Assembly: GCA_001939145.1 (NCBI GenBank) | Contig: LSRX01000137.1 | Location: forward strand, 115,252-179,251 | DNA from: Symbiodinium microadriaticum | Taxonomy: Eukaryota; Sar; Dinophyceae; Suessiales; Symbiodiniaceae | Reading direction: 5' to 3' | Length of the DNA stretch: 64,000 nucleotides | In this document: in pieces, positions 53,555-64,000 of the stretch | Layout of the letters: each line of letters starts with the position of its first letter | Numbering within the stretch: position 1 is the stretch's first letter | Notes under the pieces: model-generated | The model's input: only the letters and a program-made list of their open reading frames with translations | Databases searched by the model: none | Told to the model about the DNA's origin: nothing | Program-made: the position numbers and the translations under genes

Positions 53555-55443
53555 AAACACAGATGATAAAACACCTCTTGCAAGAACTGCGACTGGACTC
53601 CCAACCTGCGGCGAGGACCGACAACCCTGGGCCCAAGGGAAGAATTCACCCAGGACCAATGTACAGTCTAGAAGCTATAGTAGTCTCAATAACCCATTCC
53701 CCCATTCCTTACTAAGAACCAGTCAANGCAGTGTGTCAGCCATGGCCAGCGGCTCCTGATCTGGGCTTTGCCGGGACTCCATAAAATCTACGGTTTTAGG
53801 GTTCCCTGTTATGCCTTCTCTATACGGGTCCTACAAAAAGGAGTAGGTTATCTGGGGTTTGGGGTTTCACGTGGGGCTGAGGGAAGGCTTTGGGCTTAGG
53901 GTTTTGGGTTGAGGCGTTAAGATCTACACGGGTGCAGTGTCTGCGCCTTCGTAAGTTGGTTACGATTTTCTGAATTGCTTGAATTGGGCGCTGTACCTTA
54001 AGGACGAACAGAGCCCAAAAGGGTTTAGGGTTCATATACCATATAAGGGTTCATAGTATATGGGTATAGGGCAGCTACTTTGAGGGGCCATTTGGTCCTG
54101 AAGGTAGGGTATTCTTAGGGAGTTTTCTTTTTCTTGGGCGCGTACGTCTTGGAGTCGGGTTTTTTGGGTATGCTGTTGGGTATTTCCACAAGGACTATAC
54201 GGGTATAGTCATACGAATTTCCGGCCACTATACGTGCTTTAGGCGTTGGGCGTTTGCAGCTGAAGGGATTGAGGAGTTTCAGTGTTGTGCTGAAATCATC
54301 TAGGTGATGTTCCTTAAGGACGAAAGAAATGCCAAAAGGGTTTAGGGTTCATATCTTATATAGGTAAATGATAAGAACCCAAAAAGTTTAAAGGTTGGGC
54401 CAGCATTGGGGAAATAAGGACGTGAGTGAGGCACACCTCCAGACCCTTCCTCAGAGCAGGAATCGCTGAGCCGTCCGGGAGCCTCCGAAACCCTTCAAGT
54501 AAAGAATACATCTTCAATTGGGTTTAGGGTTTTGGGGTTTAGGGTTTACGGCTTTGGGGGTTGGGGTTTAGGATTTAGGGCTTTGGGGTTTACGGTTTAG
54601 GGTTTAGTCAAACAAAAGCCATAAATATGACTTAAGGTATGTAAATTCGTAATTATCGGGTTTCCAATCTCTGGGTTCAATTCAACTACTGAGCACCGTG
54701 CGTGAGACCCAACAAATACATAGGATGTGATGGGGTGATACGTACAGACGCAGTCAAGATATGTTTAATGACGTTGAAGCACCCTGAACGCAAACCCTAT
54801 ACAAACAAGACATGACTTCCTTGAACCACCCGAAACGGTAAGACCTATACAATCAGGATATGGCTAGATCTCTAAGTCAGGGTCCCTTACCAAGTTCCCC
54901 AAATAATAAAGCACCATTAAAATAAGGACGCTAAAGTAGCTAAAGGAGACCCTGATTTAGAGAACTACCCTTAACATACCCTTATAACAACCTATATAGA
55001 AACCCATATAGATCCCCTTCTAAAAAATTCTATCAGGGATCCTACTTTAGAGAGCTACCCATATGATTAATTTACATTGAAAGTCTACACCCTGAAGCCT
55101 TCCTTCCGACGAAATAGAGTCCCACATTTCTCCTGTATCGTGTATAGGGGTTGTTAGGCTTTTAGGGTTTAGGGCTTTGCGGGGTGTAGGGTTTAATTAT
55201 GGGTTTAGGGTTTAGGGGTTTGGGGTTTAGGGCTTTGCGGGGTGTAGGGTTGAATTAAGGGTTTAGGGTCTAGGGTTTAGGGCTTTCAAAACTTCCCACA
55301 CAGTTCGCAAGCTAAGAGAAGTTACATGCTCGGCTCTAAACGGGTCATCCATACCCAACCATCATGTATGTGGTTGGGGGGCTTAAAGACTCTGGATTGC
55401 TGGTCTGCAGCAGGCATATGGCCTGAAAGCGTGACTGAAGGGG

Positions 55444-55989
55444 TTAGGGTCTTAGGTCTCGAGATTTTAGGGTTTCCGGCTGGCTTAAGTTCTTACGAAC
55501 ATCATCATCATCAGCCTCGTCATCACTGTGAAAGTCTGGATTTGGAATGCGCTCCGTGCAATGCAAGAACAGGTTGCCCTTGTCAGAGAAGTTGCTGTTG
55601 AAGGACTTCCACTGGTGTCCTGCTGCACAGTGCATTGGCATTACGAGCAAGCTATACCATATGAGAAACCAGCACGCTTGTCGATTCGAGGGCCAAAGCT
55701 TCTGAGAAGCCTGCGCTGATGTCAAAAACTCCTCGTCCATGTTTGCTCAGGGCAGTTGCAGAGGGCGCCGAGTCCCAAAAAACTATTCCCGAATCCAGCA
55801 GTGCCTTCCAATGACACAGGACACTTCTCAAATCAATGAACTGTGGCACCACTCCAAAAAAAGTGCAAAAACATGAGCTAAGAAGGCCTTCTGTATCGAA
55901 CAAAAACACCTGGTCTGTAGACTGTGCAACCCGAAATGAGTCTCTCGACCCCTTTTGAAGTCGCTTACAACCGGAACCTTCAAACCTAT
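55444..55989 (-). pseudogene. Second copy of the unrecognised remnant at 49645-50190
   Basis: Same reading frames 5,799 bp downstream, inside the second unit of the 5.8-kb duplication. I saw no difference between the copies by eye, so it adds no independent evidence for coding. Confidence 0.35.
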
Positions 55990-58831
55990 AACTACTTCCC
56001 CAATGAGCCATGGAAATAAAAGGTTCAACTTTCAGACTACTACTACATGATAGAGAACCCGAGAAAGTTTAAAGGGTGTGTATTGGGGAACTGAGATAAA
56101 GCCTATTATAGGAGCCTGATTAAGAAACCTTGGGTCTTTGTTGGGGGCTCTTTATATGAATCCTTATATATTTTGGGGGGTCATGGGGCCAGGGTTTCTT
56201 AATCAGGTTCCTACATTTATTATAAGGTTCTGCAGTTGGGTCCAATGGAGGGTGTAGAGCTTCGGGTTCAGGATTTGGGGTTCCTAAACTCTAAACCCTA
56301 AGGTTCTGGGTTTAGGGTTTACGGTTCTGGCCTGAACCCAGAAGCACGCCTCCCCAGTGACTTTAGTTTTGTGGACCACGTATACCAGAAAATGGTAAAA
56401 GCTTGCTATTACTTCCGCCAAAATTTGAAACATTGATGTGGGCTTGTCGGCTGAAAACCCTTGGAACCCTAAACCCTAAACGCTTGGAGCCCTAAACCCT
56501 AAAAACACTTGGACACTAAACAGAAAAAAAGGCTTCTTGCGAGTGCTGGCCTTGTAAACTTCAACCCCGAACCCCAAACCCTAATTTAGGCTTTAGGATT
56601 TAGGGTTTAGAGAGTAAGCCCAGATGAAAGAGCCCTTGCCTCTTGCGCCAGCTGTGGCTCCTCCCAGCAAATGTCCTGGCTCTGGGACACCCAGTTGAAG
56701 CATGTAGGGTGTAGGACTCATGATGGTTTAGGGTTTAGGGTTTAGGACTCATGGTCTAGCATACCTTACCGACGATTTAGATGGATCCAAGCAGAACCCA
56801 TAATCGTAAGGAGCCCCCAGCAAGGTAGATGTTTCCCAGTAGGGCTCCAATGAAAGACAACTTTAGGGTTCAGGGGTCTTGGGGTTTAGGGTTTGGGTCC
56901 AATCCCCGACCATGCGTGGTGCCACTCCCAGACACGAACAAGTAGAATCGGGTTTTTATTCGCAGGACGGTGCACACTTGCAATTTCAGGGTATAACTAC
57001 GTACTTCTTAGTTGACACGTCGCTCCAAGGCAAGGGTAGGTGAAAGTTCCAGGAAACGAGGGACCTTGAAATAGACCCTAACTCGGATCCTTCTTATATG
57101 AATAGGGGTATAGAGTTACATAGAGTTACATGTAGCCCTATCATGATTTATGCAGCTCTCGGGTTATGCGGGCTGAGGGTTTAGGGCTTGGGGTTGCATT
57201 TGAGAGTGAAAACAAGAAACGTAGTCGTCGTATCATACTCTCGTCCTCAACATCCGAGCCCAAGAAAGTTCAACGAAGCCACGATTGACCAATGCAAACC
57301 CTAAACCCTCAACCCCTAAAGCCCTAAACCCCTAAACCCTCGCTTTGGCGATGTAAGTACAAGTGACATGAAGCTGCGACCAAACCGAAGACCCTTAGGA
57401 AGATCTAACAACTTTAAGGAAGAAAAGAGCCCTGAAAGGGTTCAGGGTTTAGGGTTTAGGGGGTTCCTTTACGCTCTAAGGAATCTGTAAGGGGATCGGA
57501 GTTTAGGGTTATAAACGATATTATAAACGGTTTAGGATTTGGGGCTTTAGGGCTCTATACCTTCAGGACGCAAAGAACCCGAAAATGGCTTAGGGTTCAT
57601 TTACCATCTACGGATTCATAGTATAAGGTTATAGGGCCCCGGCTTCTAAATGTCATTGGGTCCTTCAGGAAGTACGTCTCAGATTTTTGGGGTTCCTAGA
57701 TAGTACCCTCTAGTGATATAGGGTCTCAAATTGGGGGATTTACTTTCCAGATCCTCCTGGGGGTCTGGGACTTATACGCAGGTACTAAACTTTAGTACCT
57801 GCGTAAAGACCTTATAAAGCCCTGTGAAGCCCAGAGACTCCAACCCGCAATCATTGAGGAATACGGTTTAGGGTTCGGGGAATACACATTGCGCATTCAG
57901 GATCCCGTTATAACTTCAGATATGTTTTCTATGGACGCCCCTAGAAACAGCCGAAACTAGTCTCCTCAAGTACTGCACGCCCTGAACCCTAAAGATCAAA
58001 AGCCTTAGACCTTATGAAACCCTGTCTGGTTCCCTGTTGGGGCCGTATCAAAAACGATCCTGTTTAAACCTTATCAGGGTTTAATTATAACAAGCATGTA
58101 AAGTTGTATCCAACAAGGACCCAGTTTTGAAGCCCTGAAGCCTATCCCCGTGTAGAAAGTAAGCAGCTATTTCTTGACCCCTCATTATTAGGGTTTTATT
58201 AGAACAAAAACCTAAAAATTGCATCCAACAAGGACCCAGCCGTGAAATGCTCCTCTTCCCCATAGGCTTGCGTGGCCATGAGGCCTCGGGAAAGCAAAGA
58301 CCCAGAGAGCCCAAAGCCCCAGGGTGGAGGGTTTAGGGCTTGGGGTTTAAATCCTGGGGATCCAAAAACCTGCCGTTTTATGGGTTCTACTCGCTAGCTA
58401 AGGGGTCATAACCTACTATTTGTAGGGTTTGGGATCACAGGTACAGGTTAAACCATCTTAAGTTAGGACTCCTTTAAGGGCTCCGTAATGGGGTTTCATA
58501 GGATTGAATACTCCTAAGTTGAGGAACAGAGCTTAAATTATAAGGGGCTTCATACGATGGCTGAAGGTTTATACCTTGGTTAAGGAGTATTGGGCTGCGG
58601 GAAGCCACATTGCTGCAAAGCTCGTGACTCGAAACCCAATACGTACTTCCTCAATGAGCCAAGGGAAACATAAGGTTAAAATTTCAGATGACTACCCTAA
58701 ACCCTAAATCTTAAACGATAAGAACCCAAAAAGCTTATAAAGGTTGTTGGGTATTGGGGAACTAAGAATAACCCCTTCCGTTCTTTGGAGGTGGGCGTCC
58801 CACGGCTTGTAAGTTCACGTTGCAGCGGAGG

Positions 58832-59353
58832 ATGGCAATCCACACTGGGCGCTCCGGCCTTGCTGTCCGGAATGACCAAGCCTTCCTGGACGCTGAGGAG
58901 CTTGACAAGGCCGGCTCTCCCGAGACCAAAGGTGGTCAGCTGGAGGAACCCAGGAAGGCGCTAAGCCTGTCAAGGCTAAGGTGATACAACATTCAACATG
59001 GCTAGCTCAGCCAAGGCAGGCGCTGGGGCACCGTCAGCTCGCGAGAAAAGCTGAAAATCTAGGTTCCGCCGGAGCAGCTGCCGGCCTGGTAGTGCTCGCG
59101 TTTTTGCCTTGCTTCTGCCCGCTTGCTACGAGTGCATCCACGGGCCTTCTTCGCCATGCGAGGACGAGAAAAGCGGCACCGGAGCCTACGGTGTCTTACA
59201 GGTCCTGGAGCCTTGCGGTTTTCATTCGAGCAGGCATCCGATTTGAGCAGATGCATGCATCGCATGGCGGATAATGAGAGCAGGCTTTCAGCAGAAGATG
59301 CCACAGGGAAAAATGCAGCTGTGAAACGGTTTTACTGTGTAACCGAGTATTAA
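58832..59353 (+). pseudogene. Second copy of the GC-rich block at 53033-53554
   Basis: Same frames in the second 5.8-kb unit, offset 5,799 bp. Confidence 0.3.
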
Positions 59354-59534
59354 AAACACAGATGATAAAACACCTCTTGCAAGAACTGCGACTGGACTCC
59401 CAACCTGCGGCGAGGACCGACAACCCTGGGCCCAAGGGAAGAATTCACCCAGGACCAATGTACAGTCTAGAAGCTATAGTAGTCTCAATAACCCATTCCC
59501 CCATTCCTTACTAAGAACCAGTCAATCTATCACC

Positions 59535-60022
59535 CCTAAACCCTAAACCCTAAAACCCTAAGATCCTATACTCCAAACCCTAAACCGTACCGACTGTGGG
59601 GTTCCTTTATAGCATCCCTGAAGATCAGGATTGCTTGAAGGAGCCCGTTAAAGGGTCTCGGAACTCCACCTAACTCAAACCCTACACCCTCAACCCTAAA
59701 CCCTAACCCCCCCCANCAACCCTAAGCCCCAACCCCTCCAACCCTAAACCCTAGCCCCGTAACCCTAAACCCCCCCCCCAACCCTAAAGCCTAAACCCTA
59801 AACCCCCCAACCCTAAAGCCTAAACCACGCAAGCCCTAAACCCTAAACCCTAACCCCCCAACCCCCAAACCCTAAAGCCTAAACCCGTAACCCTACAACC
59901 CTAAACCCTAAAGCCTCAACCCTAAACCCCTAACCCCCCAACCCCTAAACCCTACAACCCTAAACCCTAAACCCTAACCCCCCAACCCCCAAACCCTAAA
60001 GCCTAAACCCTACACCCTGAGA
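59535..60022. repeat. Degenerate CCCTAAA array with N
   Basis: Includes a repeated CCCCCCAACCC(C)TAAAGCCTAAA pattern; N at 59716. Confidence 0.8.
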
Positions 60023-61216
60023 GGCAAACTGCAGTCCATGGGGGCAGCCCGAACCTGGCGACGTTCGGGGCCTCTTTGTGGGCTCGGCTCGGACCCTCCC
60101 AGATCCCCTATTTAGGGAACATAGGGTTTAGGGTTAGGATATAGGGTTTAGGGTTTAGGGTTTAGGGTTAGGGTTTAGGGTTTAGGGTCTAGGGTTTACG
60201 GAACAGACCTTAAAGGAACATACCTTGTTTCAGGAATTTAGCTTATTTAAGGAATATCCCTTATTTAAGGAGGCCTCTGAGTGGGCTCGGCTTAGACCCA
60301 TTCCAAAAGCCGCAGCATCCAAAGGGGAGCCACGGTTTAGATATGGTTCAGGGTGTAGGGCTTGGGACATATGGTGCAGGATTTGTAGGGTTTAGATGGT
60401 TAGGGTTTAGGGTTTAGGGTTTTAGGGTTTAGGCTTTAGGGTTTAGGGTTTAGGGTTCGCGAGAATCGGCGCTGGCGCCTCAATAGCTGGAGTAAGCCCT
60501 AAACCCCAAACCCCTCTAGACTCTAAACTGGTGTGGTATATTAAGCATGCTGTCTGCTGTTGATATCCGACGGAACTGCGGAGGAAATAATGAAGCTCCA
60601 CTTGTTGCATGCCCCACCCACACACACACACACACACACCCGCCAACCCCACAAAGTCTGCTACAGTGCGCTCAGCATTCAACACGTGAATGACCATTTG
60701 AATCACCTGCATCATGAACCTTCCACTTTATGGGGGGAGTATGGTATTATATGCTGTTCGGGCGCCTCCTGCGCCCCCAAACTCTGACGAGTAACCCCTG
60801 AGTTTCCTGATTCTTTCCGAAATGCCCCAGACTGTCCCGAGCACAGCGACGCTTTTTGGATGACTGCCTAGGCACATGCTGAGCTTCGTTGAAGCCTCTT
60901 CTCTCCATGATTCCCAGGATTCGCGCTACATAACGCCCTAAAGCCCTATAAGAACGACGATCCTCTACCCCTAAACATGTAAAGCCCCTGAACCTGTCAA
61001 GCCCGAAACACTACTAGGTTTAGGGTTTAGGGTTGAGGGCATAGGGTTCAGGGCTTAGGGTTTAGGGTTTACTGCTCCACTTGGAAATCATGGCAGTCTA
61101 TCTTGTGCATGTATGTAAGCTCATTGGAGTTCGCGCGGTAGGCCCAGAGGAAGAAGGCGCCGGGCGTGGTGTGGACCTTTGAAAACTCAGAGACGAAACC
61201 ATCTAGATCATACTTA

Positions 61217-61280
61217 CTTCCCCAAGAAGCCAGGGAAATAAAAGGTTAAACTTTCAGATCACTACTAAACTATAAGAACC
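61217..61280. mobile_element. TIR-A element, right half replaced by CCCTAAA
   Basis: Left half intact through TATAAGAACCC, then CACACCCTAAGCCCTAAAA. Confidence 0.7.
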
Positions 61281-62476
61281 CCCACACCCTAAGCCCTAAA
61301 ATCTAAACCCTAAACTCTAAACCCGTGGCCCTAAACCCTTTTTTTGGGTTCGGGTTCCAGGGTTTGGGGTATCGGCGCTTATGGTTTGGGATCTCAGAAT
61401 TTAGGGTTTAGGGTTTTTGAGAGCATCTCAGAAAGAAATTTCGCTGCAATGCAACGCATGTTCTGAACAATGGGAGTTCGGACTCTCTGGGTAATGCAAG
61501 TGTTGCAGGGATGCGGGGGCGTCTGAGAAGACATCGCAACCGTTCATCCGGTGGTAGGGTGTAGGGTTTATGGTTCAGGGGCTGAGGTCTAGGGTCCAGG
61601 GGCTGAAGGGACTAAACCCTAAACCTTAAACCCTAAACCCCTAAACCCTAAACCCTAAACCCAGTTTAGGGGTTTAGGGCTTCAGGGGTTTGGGAAAACT
61701 AAGCGAGCCCTAAGACCCTAAGATTCCTAGATAGAGTCGCTTGGTTCCTGAGCAGCCCCTTTATAATAGGGGTACCCTTTTTCCTACTATTCGGTTTGAG
61801 TATAAGGGGGGCCCTAAAATAAAAAGGGCAAACGGGTAATACTCAGGGACCTGGAGAGTGGAAGAGGACCTGGAGAGTGGAAGAGCTCAAGTGCCAGGTA
61901 GAGCCCAAGAGGGTTTAGGGCTTAGGGTTTAGGGTTTAGGGTTTAGGGCAAAAGCACAGTTGAAAAGTCTATGAAGCCGTTTTTTGCATGTGGCGTGACA
62001 CTAAACCTAGCTCCCAAGCAGCCCTTAACACAAGGAGCCCTTTTCCTATTGTTCAGGTCGCGGTTCAATCAGGAGCCAAACAGCTAAAAATTATAAAAAA
62101 GGGTGTTCTACCTGGGAAACTAGAAAGCCCCACAAAAAATAGAAAGTCCCCATCAAACCTTAAATTTGGTTTAGGGTTTAGGGTTTAGGGTGCCTTAAAT
62201 CCTTCCAGTATGAAGAGGGACCATGACATCACTCGTCTCCGGCTTTGCGGCATCCTACTATAGGGGCCTCAATGACGAGAATGAGGTTTTGGGGCATATT
62301 AAAGTACAAATCTAATAATATATGGAAATGGAACTCTAAGGAATAAGTCTGGCACCATAAACCCTAAAGCCTACACTATTGAGGCTTTGCGGCATCCTCA
62401 TATAGGTGCCAAAACACTTAGAGCAGGGGGCTTGGGATATGTCAGAATAATGTTGGTACCCCAGGTCCTGAACTTG

Positions 62477-62573
62477 TACTGTTGATAGTGTAAATCCTGC
62501 ATGACCTTATAAGGACCCTAGACTCTGGGAATTATGGTATTATGGGTGATGCAGGATCTATACCCTCAACCGT
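62477..62573. mobile_element. TIR-D element
   Basis: Near-complete, diverged. Confidence 0.75.
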
Positions 62574-62745
62574 ATCACTCCGAGCTCCGGGCACCTTCGT
62601 AGAACCTGTCGAACCTCGGCTGGCTCAGGGTTTAAAAGGATGGCTTTTCGGGTTTAGGGCTGAAGAAATTTGGGTAGTTCATGTTGTTGATTGATTTTTA
62701 CAGGTACGTGTAACGAAACAATCCACAACATGGCTGAAGGAATTT

Positions 62746-62819
62746 GGGTAGTTCTCTAAATTAGGGTCCCTTTTCGGGGGTCCTGTTTATAAGAGAGCCG
62801 TACTATATATTGGGGACCA
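62746..62819. mobile_element. TIR-E left two-thirds, right arm replaced by CCCTAAA
   Basis: Left arm and TATATTGGGGACC centre, then CCCCCAACCCCTAAACCC. A short direct repeat (GGCTGAAG.AATTTGGGTAGTTC) occurs at 62660 and 62733. Confidence 0.7.
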
Positions 62820-63715
62820 ACCCCCAACCCCTAAACCCTAAACTTATACCACAGTCAGTACATAGGGGCTAGAGGGAGATGCTGTTTGTTAATTATTCCG
62901 ACCCCTAGTACTCTCTTCATCTTTTTTTGAGAGTTGTTAGAGCTTTGCAAGGTCAGGGTTGTTCCTTTTCGGCTTGCGGGTCTTTATAGGATCTTTTTGG
63001 ATCTTCAGCTAGCAAGATTCTATACCTGGAGGGTCGGGGGACTTATTAGCTAGTTATCTTATACACTTATAAGTACCATAACCTCAATTAGGATCCCTTT
63101 TGGTATACTTATAACTCTACTTAATATCTACTTACTAAGAGGTTGTGGGGATTTAGGGTTTAGGGTCGAGAGGGTCGAAAGTACCTATATGGCACATATT
63201 GGCACTTAAGGCTTTACATGTACGTAGTCGTGTAGTCGTTTGGTAACACTCCTGTTTTGGGAGTTAGGCTTAGGCAGGACCCTCGGGGATATAGACTCTC
63301 TCAATAGGGTCCTTTTAAGAGAGAACCCAAGCAAACTATAAAACCAAGGTTCTTGTATTAACGCCCAGAAAACCCCTAAAAACCCTCTGTAAACCGGTGT
63401 AAACCCACAGATCCTTTACGAACAAACGGTTTGAAACCCACCCTTACAAACCTGTAGAGTCGAAGATCCTGAAACCACAAACCCGAATCTTATGCCCTAC
63501 ACCCTCAATCCTGGCCCATACTTAGCTAAACCCTAAACCCTAAACCCCTAAACCTTAAACCCTAAACCCTACTATCAAGGAGCCCAAAGCCCTAATTCGA
63601 GAGCCTTACAGCCGTTGTAAGCTCAAGAATCCTTCCCCCTGAGCCTTGCCAGCAGGAAACACTTTCGCCAGAACTGCCTCCAAGACTTTGCTGTGGGTCA
63701 CGAAGAGTACCTGGG
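62820..63715. other. No gene seen
   Basis: Unique spacer with TIR-C (63025), an L-repeat fragment (63275) and short CCCTAAA tracts. Confidence 0.5.
63025..63139. mobile_element. TIR-C element, right arm incomplete
   Basis: Left arm CTGGAGGGTCGGGGGACTTA and the full interior; stops at CTTACTAAG, short of the GTCCCCC part. Smaller TIR-C arm fragments lie at 27595-27633 and 34427-34455. Confidence 0.7.
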
Positions 63716-63870
63716 TGCGGGTCGAGGACTTTGCGGGTTTAGGGTTTAGGGGTTTAGGGGTTTAGGCGTTTAGGGTTTAGGGCTTTAGGGTTTATAGGGG
63801 TTTAGGGGCTTTAAGGGTTTAGGGGTTTAGGGGTTTTAAGGGTTTAGGGGTTTAGGGGTTTAGGGTTGCG
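63715..63870. repeat. TTTAGGG tract
   Basis: Mainly GGGGTTTA units near the right edge of the window. Confidence 0.85.
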
Positions 63871-64000
63871 GACTATGCGGGTGTCGGGACTTGGTGGTTT
63901 AGGGTGTTGGGCTTAGGGTGTAAGGGTTCTTTGAGGAATTGAAGGCTTTTGTGTTTCGGGGAGTAGTTTAGGCTTAGCACCCTCGAAGATCCTAAGTAAG

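Larger units (their letters stand above)
47929..59525. repeat. 5.8-kb duplication with an N between copies
   Basis: 47929-53726 and 53728-59525 match, offset 5,799, separated by a single N at 53727. Each holds TIR-B, B/A chimera, TIR-E, the 49.6-kb remnant, TIR-A, TIR-P, TIR-B, TIR-K, TIR-F, TIR-A and the GC-rich block. The abrupt N junction suggests an assembly artefact as much as a true duplication. Confidence 0.9.

Noticed and set aside
60200..60275. Further TIR-F copy
   Set aside because: Shares TTTAAGGAATATCCCTTATT-like words but has no matching ends; similarity too weak to call.
1..64000. A true chromosome end
   Set aside because: Telomeric motifs change orientation many times and never run uninterrupted to an edge.

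Overview
The window looks like nuclear DNA of a dinoflagellate, most likely a Symbiodiniaceae-type alga, from a repeat-choked and possibly subtelomeric region. Four things point there: the Arabidopsis-type telomere motif TTTAGGG/CCCTAAA scattered throughout in both orientations; an intronless gene for a ubiquitin-like plus RCC1-like repeat protein (GDGSVVTWG repeats) of a kind common in these genomes; decayed Copia-type and a second kind of reverse transcriptase of the sort seen in these algae; and a very low density of convincing genes. The assignment is inference, since no rRNA or organelle gene is present to fix it.

Only one gene is convincing and apparently intact: the RCC1-repeat protein at 28540-29712 on the minus strand. 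Two blocks are clear retrotransposon remnants: a Copia-type reverse transcriptase broken by two frame changes (8991-9522) and a reverse transcriptase fragment with LPFG and FIDD motifs (16267-16701). A few other islands lack telomeric repeats and carry plausible but unrecognised reading frames (13.4, 21.7, 35.1, 37.7-38.3, 40.4, 47.1, 49.6-50.2 and 53.0-53.6 kb).

The rest is a mosaic of two ingredients. The first is at least a dozen families of short (about 80-145 bp) elements with long terminal inverted repeats, named here TIR-A to TIR-P; they behave like MITEs. The second is interstitial telomere-type repeat (ITS) tracts, from two units to about 500 bp, which sit at most junctions, flip orientation repeatedly, and in several places lie inside TIR elements. 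Nested insertions (TIR-I in TIR-A at 38.4 kb; a 430-bp TIR element in TIR-F at 17.2-17.6 kb) and clean target duplications show that some families moved by transposition.

Layout: 0-8.6 kb, ITS plus TIR elements and a (TAG)n/(CTA)n inverted microsatellite; 8.7-9.5 kb, Copia remnant; 9.5-15.5 kb, ITS/TIR mosaic; 15.6-17.7 kb, reverse transcriptase fragment and nested element; 17.7-27.3 kb, ITS/TIR mosaic ending in a 76-bp higher-order telomeric array against a two-base gap; 27.3-29.8 kb, the RCC1-like gene; 29.8-41 kb, mosaic; 41.2-45.1 kb, a 1,955-bp unit in tandem twice; 45.1-47.9 kb, mosaic; 47.9-59.5 kb, a 5.8-kb unit present twice with one N between the copies; 59.5-64 kb, mosaic. Single Ns at 39242, 41142, 45207, 46812, 53727 and 59716 and the NN at 27327-27328 mark joins, so copy number there is not safe.

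No operon-like organisation, rRNA, tRNA or CRISPR was found. Promoters, spliced-leader sites and polyadenylation signals cannot be called reliably in this kind of genome from one window.
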